Shown piece by piece: positions 1 to 13,100 of a DNA stretch of 64,000 bases; the first letter of the stretch is position 1, and every line of letters starts with the position of its first letter. The stretch spans positions 18,499,195-18,563,194 of the forward strand of contig NC_047068.1 of the NCBI RefSeq assembly GCF_902459465.1, in the 5' to 3' direction. Source of the DNA: Asterias rubens (lineage: Eukaryota; Echinodermata; Asteroidea; Forcipulatida; Asteriidae). The position numbers and the translations under genes were made by a program. Below the pieces are notes generated by a model that saw only the letters and a program-made list of their open reading frames with translations, had not been told where the DNA came from and ran no database searches.

Positions 1-27
1 TCAGATGTACAGAGATATGATTCCTGT

Positions 28-360
28 GTCGTGAACTCAGAATTGTTCTCCAGTCATCGTCAGTCTCTGACGATGACTAGAGCAAGCTAGTCGAAACGTT
101 GAGACCAATTTCAGAACTGACTCCGCGGCAGTACAGTTAATTACGATCCTATAAGCTAAAGTAGTAGTCCAGTCTAATTTCTATACCATCCGCCCTGGTA
201 ATAGTTAAAAAGCAGGACAGTTCTTTTCAGAACTGAGAAGTCTCCCGAACCTCCGATTATCTACTCCACGGCAGAAGAATAAAGCAAGACAGTTCCCTAA
301 GAACAACTCTACCTGGCAAGTAGATACACACATGGTGTTACCGCAAACCAAATACATATT
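28..360. repeat. Dispersed repeat family R1, copy 1
   Basis: Motifs GTCGAAACGTTGAGACCAA, AGTTCTTTTCAGAACTG and ATGGTGTTACCGC recur with divergence, in either orientation, at about 9,960-10,180, 10,490-10,620, 13,555-13,690, 29,925-30,035 and 52,085-52,215. The family has no visible coding capacity and looks like an old non-autonomous element. Confidence 0.6.
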
Positions 361-681
361 TATTTTTTGTTTCGAATTTGCTACGTGAGCACAATATGTT
401 TTACTTTATTTAAAGTCAAGATGATTATAATAATACATTTCCACAACATTTGCAACGTATGTGATTTAATTTGTAAGCACAAGACAGCATTTTTTACTTT
501 ATTTAAAGTCAAGGTGAATAAAATATTTCAAAATGTCGAACAAGCTGCTGCAGTTGTGTACTCAGATTGCTAATTTATCCTTGAGCTATTAAAAAAACTA
601 CACTTTTTTTTTTTTTTGCATGGTGAATAATGGGGGAATTTGAAATCTGTCTTCGAATGAGCACATAAAAAGCAATAAAAT

Positions 682-703
682 GGGGGGGGGGGGGGGGGGG
701 GGG
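682..703 (+). repeat. Poly-G tract (22 G)
   Basis: Uninterrupted run of 22 G. It could form a G-quadruplex, but its length is prone to sequencing error. Confidence 0.9.
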
Positions 704-1195
704 CATACGACAGTTTAGATTGATAGTTCAACTATACAAAAATTCTTGATCCAATTGGAAGGGGTGGGAGCAACACGGGGTGGGGGGGGGGCAAAGGTTG
801 AGATGGGGTAGCGGGGGCTCACATTTGCGTTCGTCGGCCATGTAGGCCTACTGAACTATAAATTTTGCAAGTTAATCCTACATGTATTGTGTGCATGCAT
901 CGTCCGCTGCACAAAGCAAGGTATAAGCTGACGGTTTTCCGTTTTAACCCTCTTAAAAAATGTGTTTTTGAGAAGAAAAAATACAAACACGGGCCATGCA
1001 TCTGTAAATAATAATGTATCATCTGTTCTCCACACTTGTCATTAAACTTCGATAAATTTGGCTCATATTTAACTTTAAAAATAAAGATCGCCAGATTGTA
1101 AATGTGACTACAAAATATTGTTTAATTGATGAGAAGGGTTAGTCTCGGTCGCAGCTATTGAGGGCGCCCTTTCAAAAGTACAGAGAGTGAACTGG

Positions 1196-1220
1196 GGAAT
1201 GTCCCGGAATGATCTAGAAC
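1196..1220 (+). promoter_or_regulatory. Heat-shock element upstream of HSP70
   Basis: Five contiguous 5-bp units read GGAAT-GTCCC-GGAAT-GATCT-AGAAC. The three nGAAn units are in perfect 10-bp phase and are separated by degenerate nTTCn units. This is the spacing of an HSF trimer site. It lies about 120 bp upstream of the TATA box. Confidence 0.7.
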
Positions 1221-1278
1221 GATGAGTCATCGTTTACACACGCGCAGCAGTACGTTGAATTTGTGCTGACAGGGCCAC

Positions 1279-1329
1279 AGAAACGTCGAGAAAAGCTCGA
1301 CACAGTGAACTGCAGAAAGGTCGAGAAAA
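1279..1329 (+). promoter_or_regulatory. Repeated AGAAAnGTCGAGAAAA motif
   Basis: The 16-bp motif AGAAA(C/G)GTCGAGAAAA occurs twice, at 1279 and 1314, 35 bp apart, just upstream of the TATA box. Each copy has two nGAAn units 10 bp apart, so they may be weak extra heat-shock half-sites. Function is inferred only. Confidence 0.35.
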
Positions 1330-1339
1330 CATGGAAAGA

Positions 1340-1347
1340 TATAAAAA
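1340..1347 (+). promoter_or_regulatory. TATA box of HSP70
   Basis: TATAAAAA lies 193 bp before the ATG. It predicts transcription start near 1370 and a 5' leader of about 170 nt. Its position between the heat-shock element and the coding region fits an inducible promoter. Confidence 0.7.
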
Positions 1348-1539
1348 CCCGTGTCTCAGACAGAGAACTTCAGAATCGAATTCCGATAGCAGTGAGTTAT
1401 CCACATGATCCAGCAGGGAACGAACAAGAGACGACGATTGAAATCTACATTCGTGAACATCACACACAACACTACCAGTACCAGTGCCGTACAATTTTCA
1501 TCCAAGTTCTTCAGTGAAGTTGAGTAAGCTTTTGTGACT

Positions 1540-4500
1540 ATGGCACCGACGGCAAGTACAGCACCCGCTATTGGCATCGACCTGGGCACAACCTATTCGT
1601 GTGTCGGTGTTTTCCAGAACGGCAAGGTGGAGATTATTGCAAACGACCAGGGCAACCGAACGACACCGAGTTATGTTGCATTCACAGACACAGAGAGAAT
1701 GGTCGGCGATCCTGCCAAAAACCAAGTGGCAATGTAAGCATTCATTTACATTGTAATGTTGTTTGTAGTACTTTGTTCATCCACAAATTTTACCCAGTTC
1801 ATTATTGTTCATCCACACATCTGTTCCTTGCTCTATATATGGTATACGATATGGTTTAATTTAATATAATAATATTATTCATGACACATTATTAATTATA
1901 CCCAGTTTAATGTTGTTCAATCGAGAGAGAAAGACAGGATTTCTGTACCTCTTGCTAAAGGTGTTATGAATGTCAAAGTTTCAACCTGTTTCTGTTCAAT
2001 GAACCATAGTGAACCAACAGAACAACTATGTGCTGTCAAGTGATACAGATTACAGTTTTTTTAAGACGAAATATATTTAGAGGTCAAAGTTTTAACTTTA
2101 AAAATATTACAGAACTAGGAATGAAGTTTTCAAATACATTGACATGGCACTGGTACTCTGTAAATTTTTCTGTTGAACAAATTGAACCATTCAAAAACCT
2201 CAGTGGTTTTATCAAATATTCTACTAAGTCAAATGTTAAATTGTGTGTGGCAAGCTAAATCTAATTCCAACCAGCCTCTTGTCACCGGGCATGAGGCTCA
2301 GTGGTCTGATCTGGAATGGCTCTGCTCGGTAAAGGGTTCCAATCTAAACCGAGTAGTTTGCTTGGGGATAACTTTTCCACAGGATTGTTCCAAATGATTG
2401 GGAAAAGCACTGCGAGAGTGTTTATCACACATCAGTTTATAAGGGTTCAAAATCAAATGAATATTTTTTATTTTGATGCAAATTGTTTTACACACAGTTT
2501 CAATTTTGAGCAATAATATAGTACTTGAACATTTCTCAAATGTTTTAAGTACTCTAAATAAAATGTGAACTTCATCTTAAAGTTTTGCATCATTTTAGAG
2601 ACATTTGACAAAATAATATTAAATGTGTCTGTCACAAGAATGTCTATCCATGGATCTATCCTACTTATTCAGAATTCTTGTATAACTGCTAAAAATTACA
2701 AATAGTGTGTTACATGGATGTATTCCTAGGGAGATTGCGTCTTCAACAAACTTATTGATTATTGGGTTATAATGCCAAGGTTTATTTCATGGCAATTCTA
2801 GGTCAAACATGCAGAAAGTATAATCTACAATAAGCCATTTGCGAGTTAAATTTGAACAATGTCTGTAAAATGACTTGCTTAGTTACAATGCACCCTTTAC
2901 ATTTGAATTCCTCGGACTATTGACACAGTTGCTACGCCACGTGATTAGGGGCAAGCTTTTGTATCGCAACCTCCAGGATGAGCAAACTGTGGTACCCTTG
3001 TGCCATACTTATCCATTCAGAATTGTGTATGGGTGTTCAAGGTCTCTCATGTAACTACGTTAAAGCTTGCCCCTAATCACGTGGCGTAGCAACTGTGTCT
3101 CGATAGTCTGAGGAATTAAAATGTAAGCGGTGCATCGTAACTAAGCGAGTCATTGTACCAGACATTATTCAATCTAACTCGCAAATGGCTTATTCTGCAT
3201 TTCAAATTGTCGATCCATTCTAAATTGAAAATACGAATTACAACTCTCTCATTGTGTGTTAGTTTGAGCCGTTCATTTACTTATTCTGTTCTTATTTTTG
3301 TCAATCCAGGAACCCAAGGAACACAATTTTCGATGCCAAGCGACTCATCGGTCGGCGATTTGATGACTCAGCTGTCCAGTCTGATATGAAACACTGGCCA
3401 TTCAAGGTAGTCAACTATCAAGGCCTGCCCAAGCTACAAGCCGAGTACATGAATGAAAACAAAACCTTCGCTCCAGAGGAAATCAGCTCTATGGTTCTTG
3501 TCAAGATGAAAGAAACAGCTGAGGCATACCTAGGTCAAAAGGTCAATCAGGCGGTCATCACCGTGCCAGCATACTTCAACGACTCCCAGAGGCAGGCGAC
3601 TAAAGATGCTGGTGTGATTGCTGGACTGAAGGTTCTCAGAGTCGTCAATGAGCCAACAGCAGCTGCTTTGGCCTACGGACTAGACAAGAAGCTGCAAGGC
3701 GAGAAGCACGTATTGATCTTTGATCTTGGAGGGGGAACCTTTGATGTGTCTGTCCTGACTATTGATGATGGTATGTTTGAGGTTCTCTCAACAGCTGGTG
3801 ATACTCATCTTGGTGGTGAGGACTTTGACAATCGTCTTGTGACTCACCTTGCTCAAGAATTCAAAAGGAAGCACAAGAAGGACATAACAACCAATCCAAG
3901 AGCTCTTCGACGACTGAGGACGGCAGCAGAGCGAGCGAAGAGAACCTTGTCAAGCAGCACCCAGGCCAACATCGAGGTAGACTCTTTGTTCGAAGGAATT
4001 GACTTCTACACTTCTGTTTCCCGAGCCCGATTTGAGGAGCTTTGCGCAGACATGTTCCGCAACTGCCTTGCCCCAGTAGAGCGAGCTTTGGTAGATGCCA
4101 AACTTGACAAGAATCGCATCGACGAAGTGGTTCTTGTTGGAGGCTCTACTCGAATCCCAAAGATCCAGAAGCTGTTACAGGACTATCTTAATGGCAAAGA
4201 GTTGAATAGGTCCATCAATCCTGATGAAGCAGTAGCTTATGGTGCTGCTGTTCAGGCAGCTATCCTGAGTGGTGACCAGAGTGCTGAGGTCAAGGATGTC
4301 CTTCTTGTCGATGTAGCTCCTCTGTCTCTAGGTATTGAGACAGCTGGTGGTGTCATGACCAAACTGATTGAACGCAACAGTCGTATCCCTAACAAGGCAT
4401 CCAAGACCTTCTCTACATACTCTGACAATCAGCCTGCTGTTACCATTCAGGTGTTTGAGGGTGAACGAGCCATGACATCCAACAACAACCGCCTTGGTGT

Positions 4501-5032
4501 CTTCGAGCTAAGTGGAATCCCACCAGCCCCACGTGGTGTGCCGAAGATTGAAGTCTCCTTTGACGTTGACGCTAACGGAATCCTCAATGTCTCAGCCAAG
4601 GATGAGAGCACTGGAAAGAGCAATCAGATCACCATCTCCAATGACAAAGGAAGGCTCTCCAAAGAAGACATTGACAGAATGGTGTCTGATGCTGAGAAGT
4701 ACAAAGCAGAGGATGACGCTCACAGAGAATGCATCACCTCCAGGAACAACTTGGAGAATTACGTCTTCAGTGTCAAGTCTGCCCTGAATGAAGAAGCCGT
4801 GCAGAGTAAGATCCAATCAGACGACAAAGAGAAAGTGGATAGCATCTTGAAAGACACCCTGACATGGCTGGATAACAATACTCTAGCTGCTAAGGAAGAG
4901 TACAGTCACAAGTTGGAGGAGCTTCAGAAGGTCTGCTCACCAGTGATGGCCAAACTACACAGTGGAGGAAAGACTGGTGAAGACGAACAGAGTGGGAGGC
5001 AGAAAGAGCCTACTGTAGAGGAGGTTGATTAA
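1540..5032 (+). CDS. HSP70: Cytosolic HSP70 chaperone, two coding exons
   Basis: ATP-dependent chaperone of the cytosol and nucleus that binds hydrophobic segments of unfolded proteins. Exons are 1540-1733 and 3310-5032, joined in frame within codon 65 (AT|gtaagc ... ccag|G), giving 638 residues, the normal length. The three HSP70 signatures are intact: IDLGTTYS at residues 13-20, [12 protein letters not shown] at 201-212 and [14 protein letters not shown] at 338-351. The C-terminus is EPTVEEVD; the EEVD tail marks the cytosolic class and binds TPR co-chaperones. The GGMP-rich tail usual in constitutive HSC70 is absent and is replaced by a short charged stretch. ATG 1540 has A at -3 and G at +4; an in-frame GTG at 1534 is not a plausible start. 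A heat-shock element and TATA box suggest inducibility, although inducible vertebrate HSP70 genes usually lack introns. The intron position matches, as I recall, that of metazoan HSC70 genes. Confidence 0.97.
2831..3192. mobile_element. Palindromic MITE in the HSP70 intron
   Basis: Arms of about 130 bp (2831-2960 and 3062-3192) are imperfect inverted repeats around a centre of about 100 bp. The outer ends are AATAAGCCATTTGCGAG and its complement, and the inner ends are CACGTGATTAGGGGCAAGC and its complement. It has no coding capacity and fits a foldback or MITE-type transposon. The rest of the 1.58-kb intron is unremarkable AT-rich sequence. Confidence 0.8.
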
Positions 5033-7141
5033 TTAAATGACTCTTTTATGAACAGTACATGTAAACAAATTACATTTGTAACTCTCCTGTCTCTTCTTCA
5101 GCATGACAACAAAATTGAACGTACAACAAGTAGCTAAGCAATACTAAATGAGCAGATGATACAGTTACTACTAGCCAAAATACCTTGTCCCATGTAAACT
5201 GTACTGTCTTTGACTGTTAGTGTTATACTCTATTCCCTTTATACTTTGCACACAATTGTGCTGTCTTGCAGTATAATATGTTTTATGCAGAACTTTGAAA
5301 ATGGGCCATGTTCAAAAAGACAATAAGACTTTTTTCCTATTGAAGCGGACAACCAGTAAACATAATTTTCCATTGTTGATGCAAAGAACACATGCTTTGC
5401 TTATTATACACATTCAGGGAAAGTATGTACATGTATGAATTGATGAGTTTTTCTGGGAGAAGAGCTGCATTAAGGTTGTAATAGCAAATACAACAATATA
5501 TATTGTTCTGTGGAAATGTTTCAATATATGGAAATTGTGGCTTATGATCAGTTGCTCAGTCGAGGCACTTCAAGACAATGGCTTTATGTCAATACCCAAT
5601 TAAAAAATGTCTTGCTAAAGGACACACAAGTGTCACAACTGGGACTCAAACCCACACTCTCCTGAACAAAAACACCAGAGCTTTAGTCAGGTGCTCTTAT
5701 TCACTTGGCTACGCAACATCAGTAAATATTTTAACAATTTTCCTCTCACCAGATATGACAGTTTAGTCCAAAAAGAGAAAGCAATTTGAAAGGAGTCTGA
5801 ATAATTTCAATTGAGGAGATTTAATCACAGAACATACATTTTTTAAATTTTGTTTTATTTACGGTGTTTTTTTTTTGGGATGTGTTTAGCTTGAAGGTTA
5901 AAATAGTTTGACCAACTTTCTTAAAACAGTTTATCAGTTTTCAATGGCAACCTGTTCTTCTTTCTTGAATGACAAATTACAAATCAACACTAAAGCACAA
6001 TGTTCAAATAATATATTGAAGTATTTTGCATATGTTATTTATTATTTATTAATATTATAAAGCAACTAAGTAATATTTTATACAATATAGTATTTTCTTA
6101 CTGCAAAAAAAAGGATTAACAGGCATTAGCTACACAGGTTCCATGGGTACTATGCATATTTTTTGGGGAAAAAAAAGAATAAACAAAATCTAAAGAAAAA
6201 AAATAATGAAAACAGAAAACTTACTAAGTACAGGACAAAGTTGGGCTAAAATGCTGTAAATTTGTGACATGCTGTTTTCAAATGTTATTTTGTTTTCATG
6301 GCCAAGTTATTTGGACTTTAAAGAAAAATTCTAGCTTGATCAAGACTGTTAATTTCAATGCCTGTGTATTCATTTTCCATTTTAATTAATTAATTTCAAA
6401 ACCACAGCAGTATTTATTTCGGTTCAAACAGTGGTTTATGACTTGACATTTGATTGGAAAGAAATTGTTCTAGTTGAGGAGCCAATTAGTACGTTCAAAT
6501 GTTTTTATAAATTAAAATTTATATTTATATCAAGTAAATGTTTATTTAATAAATAGTTTAAAATTAGATCTTCTGGCTTCACTTACAATAATTTGTGTTC
6601 TCTGTTCAATCTTCTTCAGAGGGAAACAATTATAGGACTGCTTTTTTAAGTTAAACTTTATTTTGTCAACAAACTGCACTGTGCATAACATCAAAAGCAC
6701 TGAATTTTGTGTTTTTAACAGAATCGTTGCACACACACGCACAAACAGGCATGATACTTGGCCCTTGGACAAATTAGGAAAATTATGTTGAGTGCAAGAC
6801 CTGACCCACACGTGTTTATGGCTTTAACAGACTTTTTACAGGCTATTTAATAAGATGAGGGCAAAATAAACAGATTACAGAATGGAGCATATCATGCCTG
6901 CTCACAAGAGGACAAAGTTCAAAACAAACATTGAAATTGTCACATTATTTAACATTCTTATGAATCTGGAATGAAAATAAATTTAACAAACACAAATCGT
7001 AGCAAGAAATGCAAGGTAGGCTGTGTAAAGGGGGGGGGGGGGGGGGTTATGTGGGGAGGGAGGGGGGGTGTTGGTGGGGAACAGCTCCTTGTTATTAGTT
7101 ACCTGGGCAGACTTGCATCCAATCGTTTCACCATCAGTAAA
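5033..7141. other. Spacer between convergent HSP70 and MEIOB
   Basis: AT-rich sequence that must hold the HSP70 3' UTR and, on the other strand, the MEIOB 3' UTR. It contains a SINE remnant (5540-5720), poly-G at 7030-7046 and AATAAA-type signals on both strands (for example 6178 on +, and TTTATT at 6657 for -). I see no additional gene. Confidence 0.6.
5540..5720 (-). mobile_element. tRNA-derived SINE remnant (Leu/Ser-like head)
   Basis: Read on the minus strand it has a decayed tRNA head with a B-box GGGTTTGAGTCCC, then GTGACACTTGTGTCCTTTAGC. This is the same family as the better copy at 18,423-18,835. Confidence 0.6.
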
Positions 7142-10100
7142 CTAGAGGTGTGGAATAACTTCCATGGGGTCGGCTTTGCTACATGATAGGACACGAACAA
7201 CACGCTTAGCACCAGGTTGGGATACCTGAAAGAAGAATAAAAAACATGAATAAAATTAATTGAAATACTTTTGGGATGGTGTTAACTGTTAGTTTTCTTA
7301 TAAAGATATCAACATAAATAAACCATAAGGGGAAACTCACTGGGTAATTTAGAAACAAAGTATTTGGGATTGACCAGAAACGTGCTGGCGCTCTACCAAC
7401 TGAGCTAACTATTGACAAAACTGGCTACACGGCAGCTAACCGTTATGGCTTCTGACTTGTACCCCCAAACAAAGATATTAGCTGATATAGGGAGACCCTC
7501 CTGAATAGGGCTGGATAGCCTAGTAGAGCTCGGTGCGTTAATCCAGAAGTCTTTGGTTCAAGTCCAACTCCAGTCACGTTTTCTTTGTTGAAACCCAATC
7601 TTAACCAAGTAATCATTATCGTTTTTCATCTAAACTGCGATAGCTGATTGATGATGATGATGTGAGGTCATAGTCTATTCTACACCAACTCGGGACTTGG
7701 TTGCGGCAGCTCTCCACTCTTCCCTATCCAGCATTAGGGTCCTCATCTCCCACGTGTCACTGACGCTGCAAAGTGTTGATGACTCATTCTTACATTTGAA
7801 TTTAGTCTGCTTTCTTTGATGTCTAGAAACAAGGCACGCACTATCCCCCAATGGAACAAGTTACCCCCAGAAGCCAAAATTGCACCAGATATCCCAGCGT
7901 TTACGATGATGCTAGAAAAGTGCAAAATTTAGCGATGCATGGGGGACTACACGTCAACAGCCACAACTGAGGCAATTTGTGCAGTAAAAATATCAAGATC
8001 AAGATCAAGGCAGTTTAATTGAATCCACTCATCTGAAACCAATGTGTTTACTTACCTTGAAGTAGACCTTGCATCTCTCCAGCAGATATTTCCATTTGAG
8101 GTCTGTTTTCTGTTGGTCTGTGTACTGAATGAACTCATCCATCTAATGACAAAATAAAAGAAAATAAAACTGTGATAATCACAAATATTATCACAAATAA
8201 AACCTTTGATCAGGCCTGGCGAATTTCATGTTTAAGAGGGCAAGGCCATTTTCATTTTTTTAAAGGACACTTCTACTGGAAATCTAAAGTGTATTGGAAA
8301 ATTCTGAAGGGGAACCAAGGCCAAGACTAGGGAGGAAAAGGCCATGCCTCCATGTAATTCCAGGCCTGTATATCATGGACTTTGAAGCCAGCAATTAAAT
8401 GAAACTAACAGGAGAAGGGAACTTTTACACACAAAATGAGAAAAGCCCTTTAACTTTAACTCCCCAGGCATCCCTCACGGTTACCCAAGCATCCCTCACA
8501 GTTACCCAAGCATCCCTCACAGTTACCCAAGCAAGTGCTATTATTTATAGTGTACTCTCAGCCCCTTTGAGTGGATGAGCCACTAGTTGAAGTCAAGCAC
8601 CTATACTGAGTGCTTTCCAAAGTCATGTATGAAACAAAAACCCACAGGTAAACTACTCATCAAGTGGGATTCGAACCCACAACTCCAAATGTGGAGCAGA
8701 TGGACCACTAGCTAGATCACCAGATTGCCCAGTTACAAGAGGCCAGTTCAGCAAGGAGGCAAATTTGAAAAAAATAATGTTTAAAGTAGGTGTGACGTCG
8801 ACCACAAAATGTATTAATAATGTTAAAGTAGGTGTGACATCCTCCAAAGATATTAAATAGGGAAATTTTTTATGTCTGGATAATATTATTGAGTTTCTTT
8901 ACCGAGCATTTGAGCATTTCTTCAGCTTGAGTTCCTCCGAGGTAACACCCACTGAGAGTGCCTGTAATATCAGAGAGGTCAACTGGGATGTCAAAGGTCA
9001 TGACTGTGTCAGTTTTACCAGAAAGCAAGGATGGACAGTTGGGATTGATGCAGCCGAAATTTGCAGAATCTACTTGTACTCGGCGCTTACAGCTTGCGCT
9101 ATTAAAAATTATAGAGGAAAGATAATTAATTTTAACATGTTAAAATTTGTCAACTGATAACCAAAAAGCAAATTCTTTACGAAGAGTTATAGTCTCTCCA
9201 CTGTTTTATTAATGGAAACAGTACCAACTTCTTCTAAAGAACAGACGCAACTTCTATTGGAAGTGTTGATTGTTGTCTCACCATACTGTGAACGACCTGG
9301 ATGTGATTTCTCTACAAAAAAAGGTGAGGTGGCTCACTTGTATGTGACATTGGTAGGGATACCCCTACCAATATCACATCCAAGTGAGCCACCTAAGCTT
9401 AGCCCTTCCAATATCACATCCAAGTGAGCCATCTTTTTTTGCAGAGAAATCACATCCAGGCCATTCATTCACAGTGCCAGTGGTTCTTTTCAGAACACTT
9501 CTTAAAGAAGAGCTAGGTTATTTGTTTACTTGTCAACCTAAATCCATACGGATGTAGGCTTAGGTTTCATCGATCGGTAGCCTGAAGTCGAAAACTTACC
9601 ATCTCATTGAGATACCATTTCTTGTACTATTGTCAATGTCCAGAGCCGTAAGGAAGGCGTAGGTGATGCCGTATTCAACCCCATCATGACTCTCTCTGGT
9701 TAAACTCTTAATCTGGTCTACTTTGTACACGTCCTTGATTGTAGAGACTGTTGATAAATCAGATAAATCAAATCAAAATCAAATCATAACAGTAGACCTT
9801 TAATTTCATCTCTGAGAGTGCAAAGCACGGCTCAAATTTTTCACTGGACCATCGACCTGAGTCTCAGTGTAATTCCATAATATCTTCAGCCAGATTTGTC
9901 ACCAGAAATTTCGAGAACTTTCTTACTTTATATTCTGCTTTGGAATTCAGGAGACTTCACAGTTCTAAAAAGAACTGTCCTGCTTAGTACCGTCTACCTG
10001 GGCGGGGATATAAAATCGGCTAAGACTACTACTACTTGTTAGTTGATCGAGCGGAAACTTCTCGAGATAACTTCACTGCTGCAGAGAGAGTTTGCTCTAG

Positions 10101-13100
10101 TCATCAACAGGAGACTGAGGAGTGTGAGACAAATTGGCCAGTAGATACACTTGGGTATTGCCAAGCAAATATATACAAAGACAGATTTCGAAAAAACATT
10201 TTGGGCAGCAACTATGTTCAAATCCTCTGCGTCCTCTAGTCACTTCTAGGAATATTTCTGACTGTTTTTATAAAAAAGAAATACTAATTATATCTGAAAC
10301 TTACGATCAACATTCTGTTTGTCCGCATCGCCAGTCGTGTCATCACTAGGATCGTGGGACTGTCCAAACTTGAATAAAGAATGGGCCTTTTGGGTATCTG
10401 TTCAACACAAAAAAGAATAGTCATTAAGTTTTAAAATATAGGAGTTGAAACTGTGCATGGTGCCAGTATAATTAGCCTATACCAGTTGTTGGTATCACCA
10501 TGTGTTAACCTCGTTGGTTTTAAAATGAACTGGTGGTTGACAACTCGACAATTTGCTCAGTATGCTCGCATTCTCAAAAACTATTCAGAGGGAGGCTTTT
10601 CTCACAATGTTTCAAAAAATCAACAGCTCTCCATTGCTCATTATATACCAAATAAGTTTTTTATGCTAATCTACATTTCGAGTAATCACCAATCCTGTCC
10701 AGTGCCTCTAAGTGAGAGCCTATAATTGTAAAGTATGAACAGATTTTTTAACCTGGATTTATTATGAAGATAGTCTTCGAGTCAACTGTTCCAACCATGC
10801 TAGACCTGAAGTTGTCAAACTTGACCATGATGTCAAAAGCAAACACAACTGGGGATGTAAAGAAGGAAAACAAAAAACATATAATAACAAATGTTTTTCT
10901 TATTGAGATTTAAAAGTAAAATCACTAAAAGTAGGATTTGAAACTTTGCATGGTCAACCCCAAATTACAAATTTACCCAGTCAGTTTCCCTTGTGGTGTA
11001 TAACTTGATTTTATTTTGGTAGAAAGTGTCTACTAGAAATTCAGATTTGCAACCTAATACTGAACCAAAGTGCCTCCATCATATGCCTTGGTGCCCCTTA
11101 AAATAGTCTAGTAAAAATTTAAGTTTCCATTATATAAAGGTACCTTTTACTAATCAAGAGCTACAGGAACAAAGCATACACCAATTCTGGATTTCATCAA
11201 GCTGCTTAAGCAAAAAATATTGCTTAACATTTGTCTGCTTAGCAAAAATGAGTAGGATACCAATCACAAACTGTACCGGTAACCTTTGGTTAGCATCATT
11301 TTGTTGGTTGTGTTCAGCAGATTTGTGTGCTTAAGCAGCTCTATAAAACATTTGGCACAGGTCTGGATTTTATATAATTCTTCATACCATACCTGTTTCA
11401 TGTGTCATCCAACGTTGCACAAGCTCAATGTTCTCTGTATCCCATCTAAATGCAAAAAACAAAAAATGTCACTTTTGATAAACTTGAATGATTCAACAAG
11501 TTAAGGATGCACTTAATTTAGAAAGAATCAGAACTAAAATGAAGATACAAATTTTAAGGATATGATTGAACAGTGGTATACCCAAGTTGGGCTGGGGCCT
11601 GTTTTCTTTTGATAAATTGAACTATTCCACAAGTTACTTTATACAAGGATATGCACTTAATATAGAAACAATCAGAACTAAAATGAAAATACAGATTTTG
11701 AAGTACCGCAACAAAGGATATGATTGAACAGTGGCATACCCAAGTTGGGCTGGGGCATGTTTTCTTTTTTTAAGGGCACTACATGTATCTGGGTTTGTTT
11801 GTGGATGGAGCATTTGGAGAGGATTTGGAGACTTGTGGGGCAGCACAAGTCTCCCCTCCTCCCAAGCTGGGGCAAACTTCATAGAGCTGCTTAAGCACCA
11901 AAAAGTAGCTGGGCGTAACAACATTATGCTACCATAATAAGGCTACTAGCCGAGCTACCGTGTCATTAGTACAATTTGTCACTTGTGACTGGTAATACTG
12001 TTCATTTCTGCTTAGCAGACAATTATTAAGCAATATTTTCTGCTTTAGCAGCTCTATAAAATTGGGCCCTGATCCTATCAGCTAAGGTAAGCGATGATAT
12101 AATACTTACAGAACAATAGGAAATGATGGACAGGTCTCATCATACAGCTTGACCTCACAGCGCTGCATTTTCTTCCCAGCTTTGGTCACTATATCCTTTG
12201 GAGGTCCAATCTAAATGGTAAAAGGATAACATCAATAAAGGCACTTGTTATGAACAACTAGCCTTCAACATTTCCATAACAAGCGTGGTGGTTGTTAGCA
12301 GGGCCTGGTTTCATACAGCTGTTAAGCAAAAAATACTGCTTGAATTTTTGTTTTGCTAAGCAGACATTTGAGTGGGGTACCAGTCGATCAATGTAAACTT
12401 AATGTCATTTTGGTTGGCCCTGTTTGTTGAAGGGGGTTGTTCGAGAGCCATTTTCAAGACTTGCTTGCTGGAGGCTTCATGTACGAACAAAGTCTTCCAA
12501 TTGCCAGGACCCAAATTCATAAAGTCTTTAAGCAGAAAAACTTGCTAAGCACCGAAAATTATTGCTTAGCAGAAACAAGTTTTACCAGCCAAAATTAACC
12601 AGCTTTTAATACATCAACTCGCCTGATCCAAGGCAACGTGTCCCTAAAATATTTGCTTACCGTCTTGAGTAGAGCTAACAAGTTGATATGCTCTCCATGT
12701 AAACCCTGGCCGTTAGAAAGAACATCAGCTAGAGTGTAGTAGTTGTCATTGCCTCTGATTGGAACATGTTGCAGTGTATTGAAGCGATCCAAGTTCCATC
12801 CTCCATACAGACTTAATGAGGAATACTTCTCACTCAAACTCAGTTGGTATGGACTAAATAAAACAGACGATGAGACAAACAATTAGTACTTAATATAAAG
12901 ACTATTGTGTATCATCATGGGATAGGTTCTCTGTAAAACTCAGGTACGTTGGCTCTTGGAAAAAAGTAGGAAAGTTTACAAAGTACACTTTCCAGACTCA
13001 CAAAACAACAATTTAGGTGATTTTTCTGAGGGTAAACACAAGTTATTTTTCAAGATCATCAGCACTGGTAGAGATATTGTGGAGTGGATGTGGCTGAGCA

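Larger units (their letters stand above)
1..1195. other. Upstream repeat-rich spacer
   Basis: I see no gene here. Positions about 28-360 are a copy of a dispersed repeat recognisable by a GAAACGT core, a TTCTTTTCAGAAC palindrome and the end ATGGTGTTACCGC. Two 22-bp direct repeats containing TTTACTTTATTTAAAGTCAAG lie at about 400 and 492. A run of 22 G follows at 682-703 and further G-rich sequence at 760-815. Confidence 0.6.

Noticed and set aside
1534-1539. Two extra codons (GTG ACT) upstream of the HSP70 ATG
   Set aside because: Eukaryotic initiation at GTG is unlikely and ATG 1540 has a good Kozak context.
1460-1725. Minus-strand frames antisense to the HSP70 leader and exon 1
   Set aside because: Shadows of the coding strand with no similarity to known proteins.
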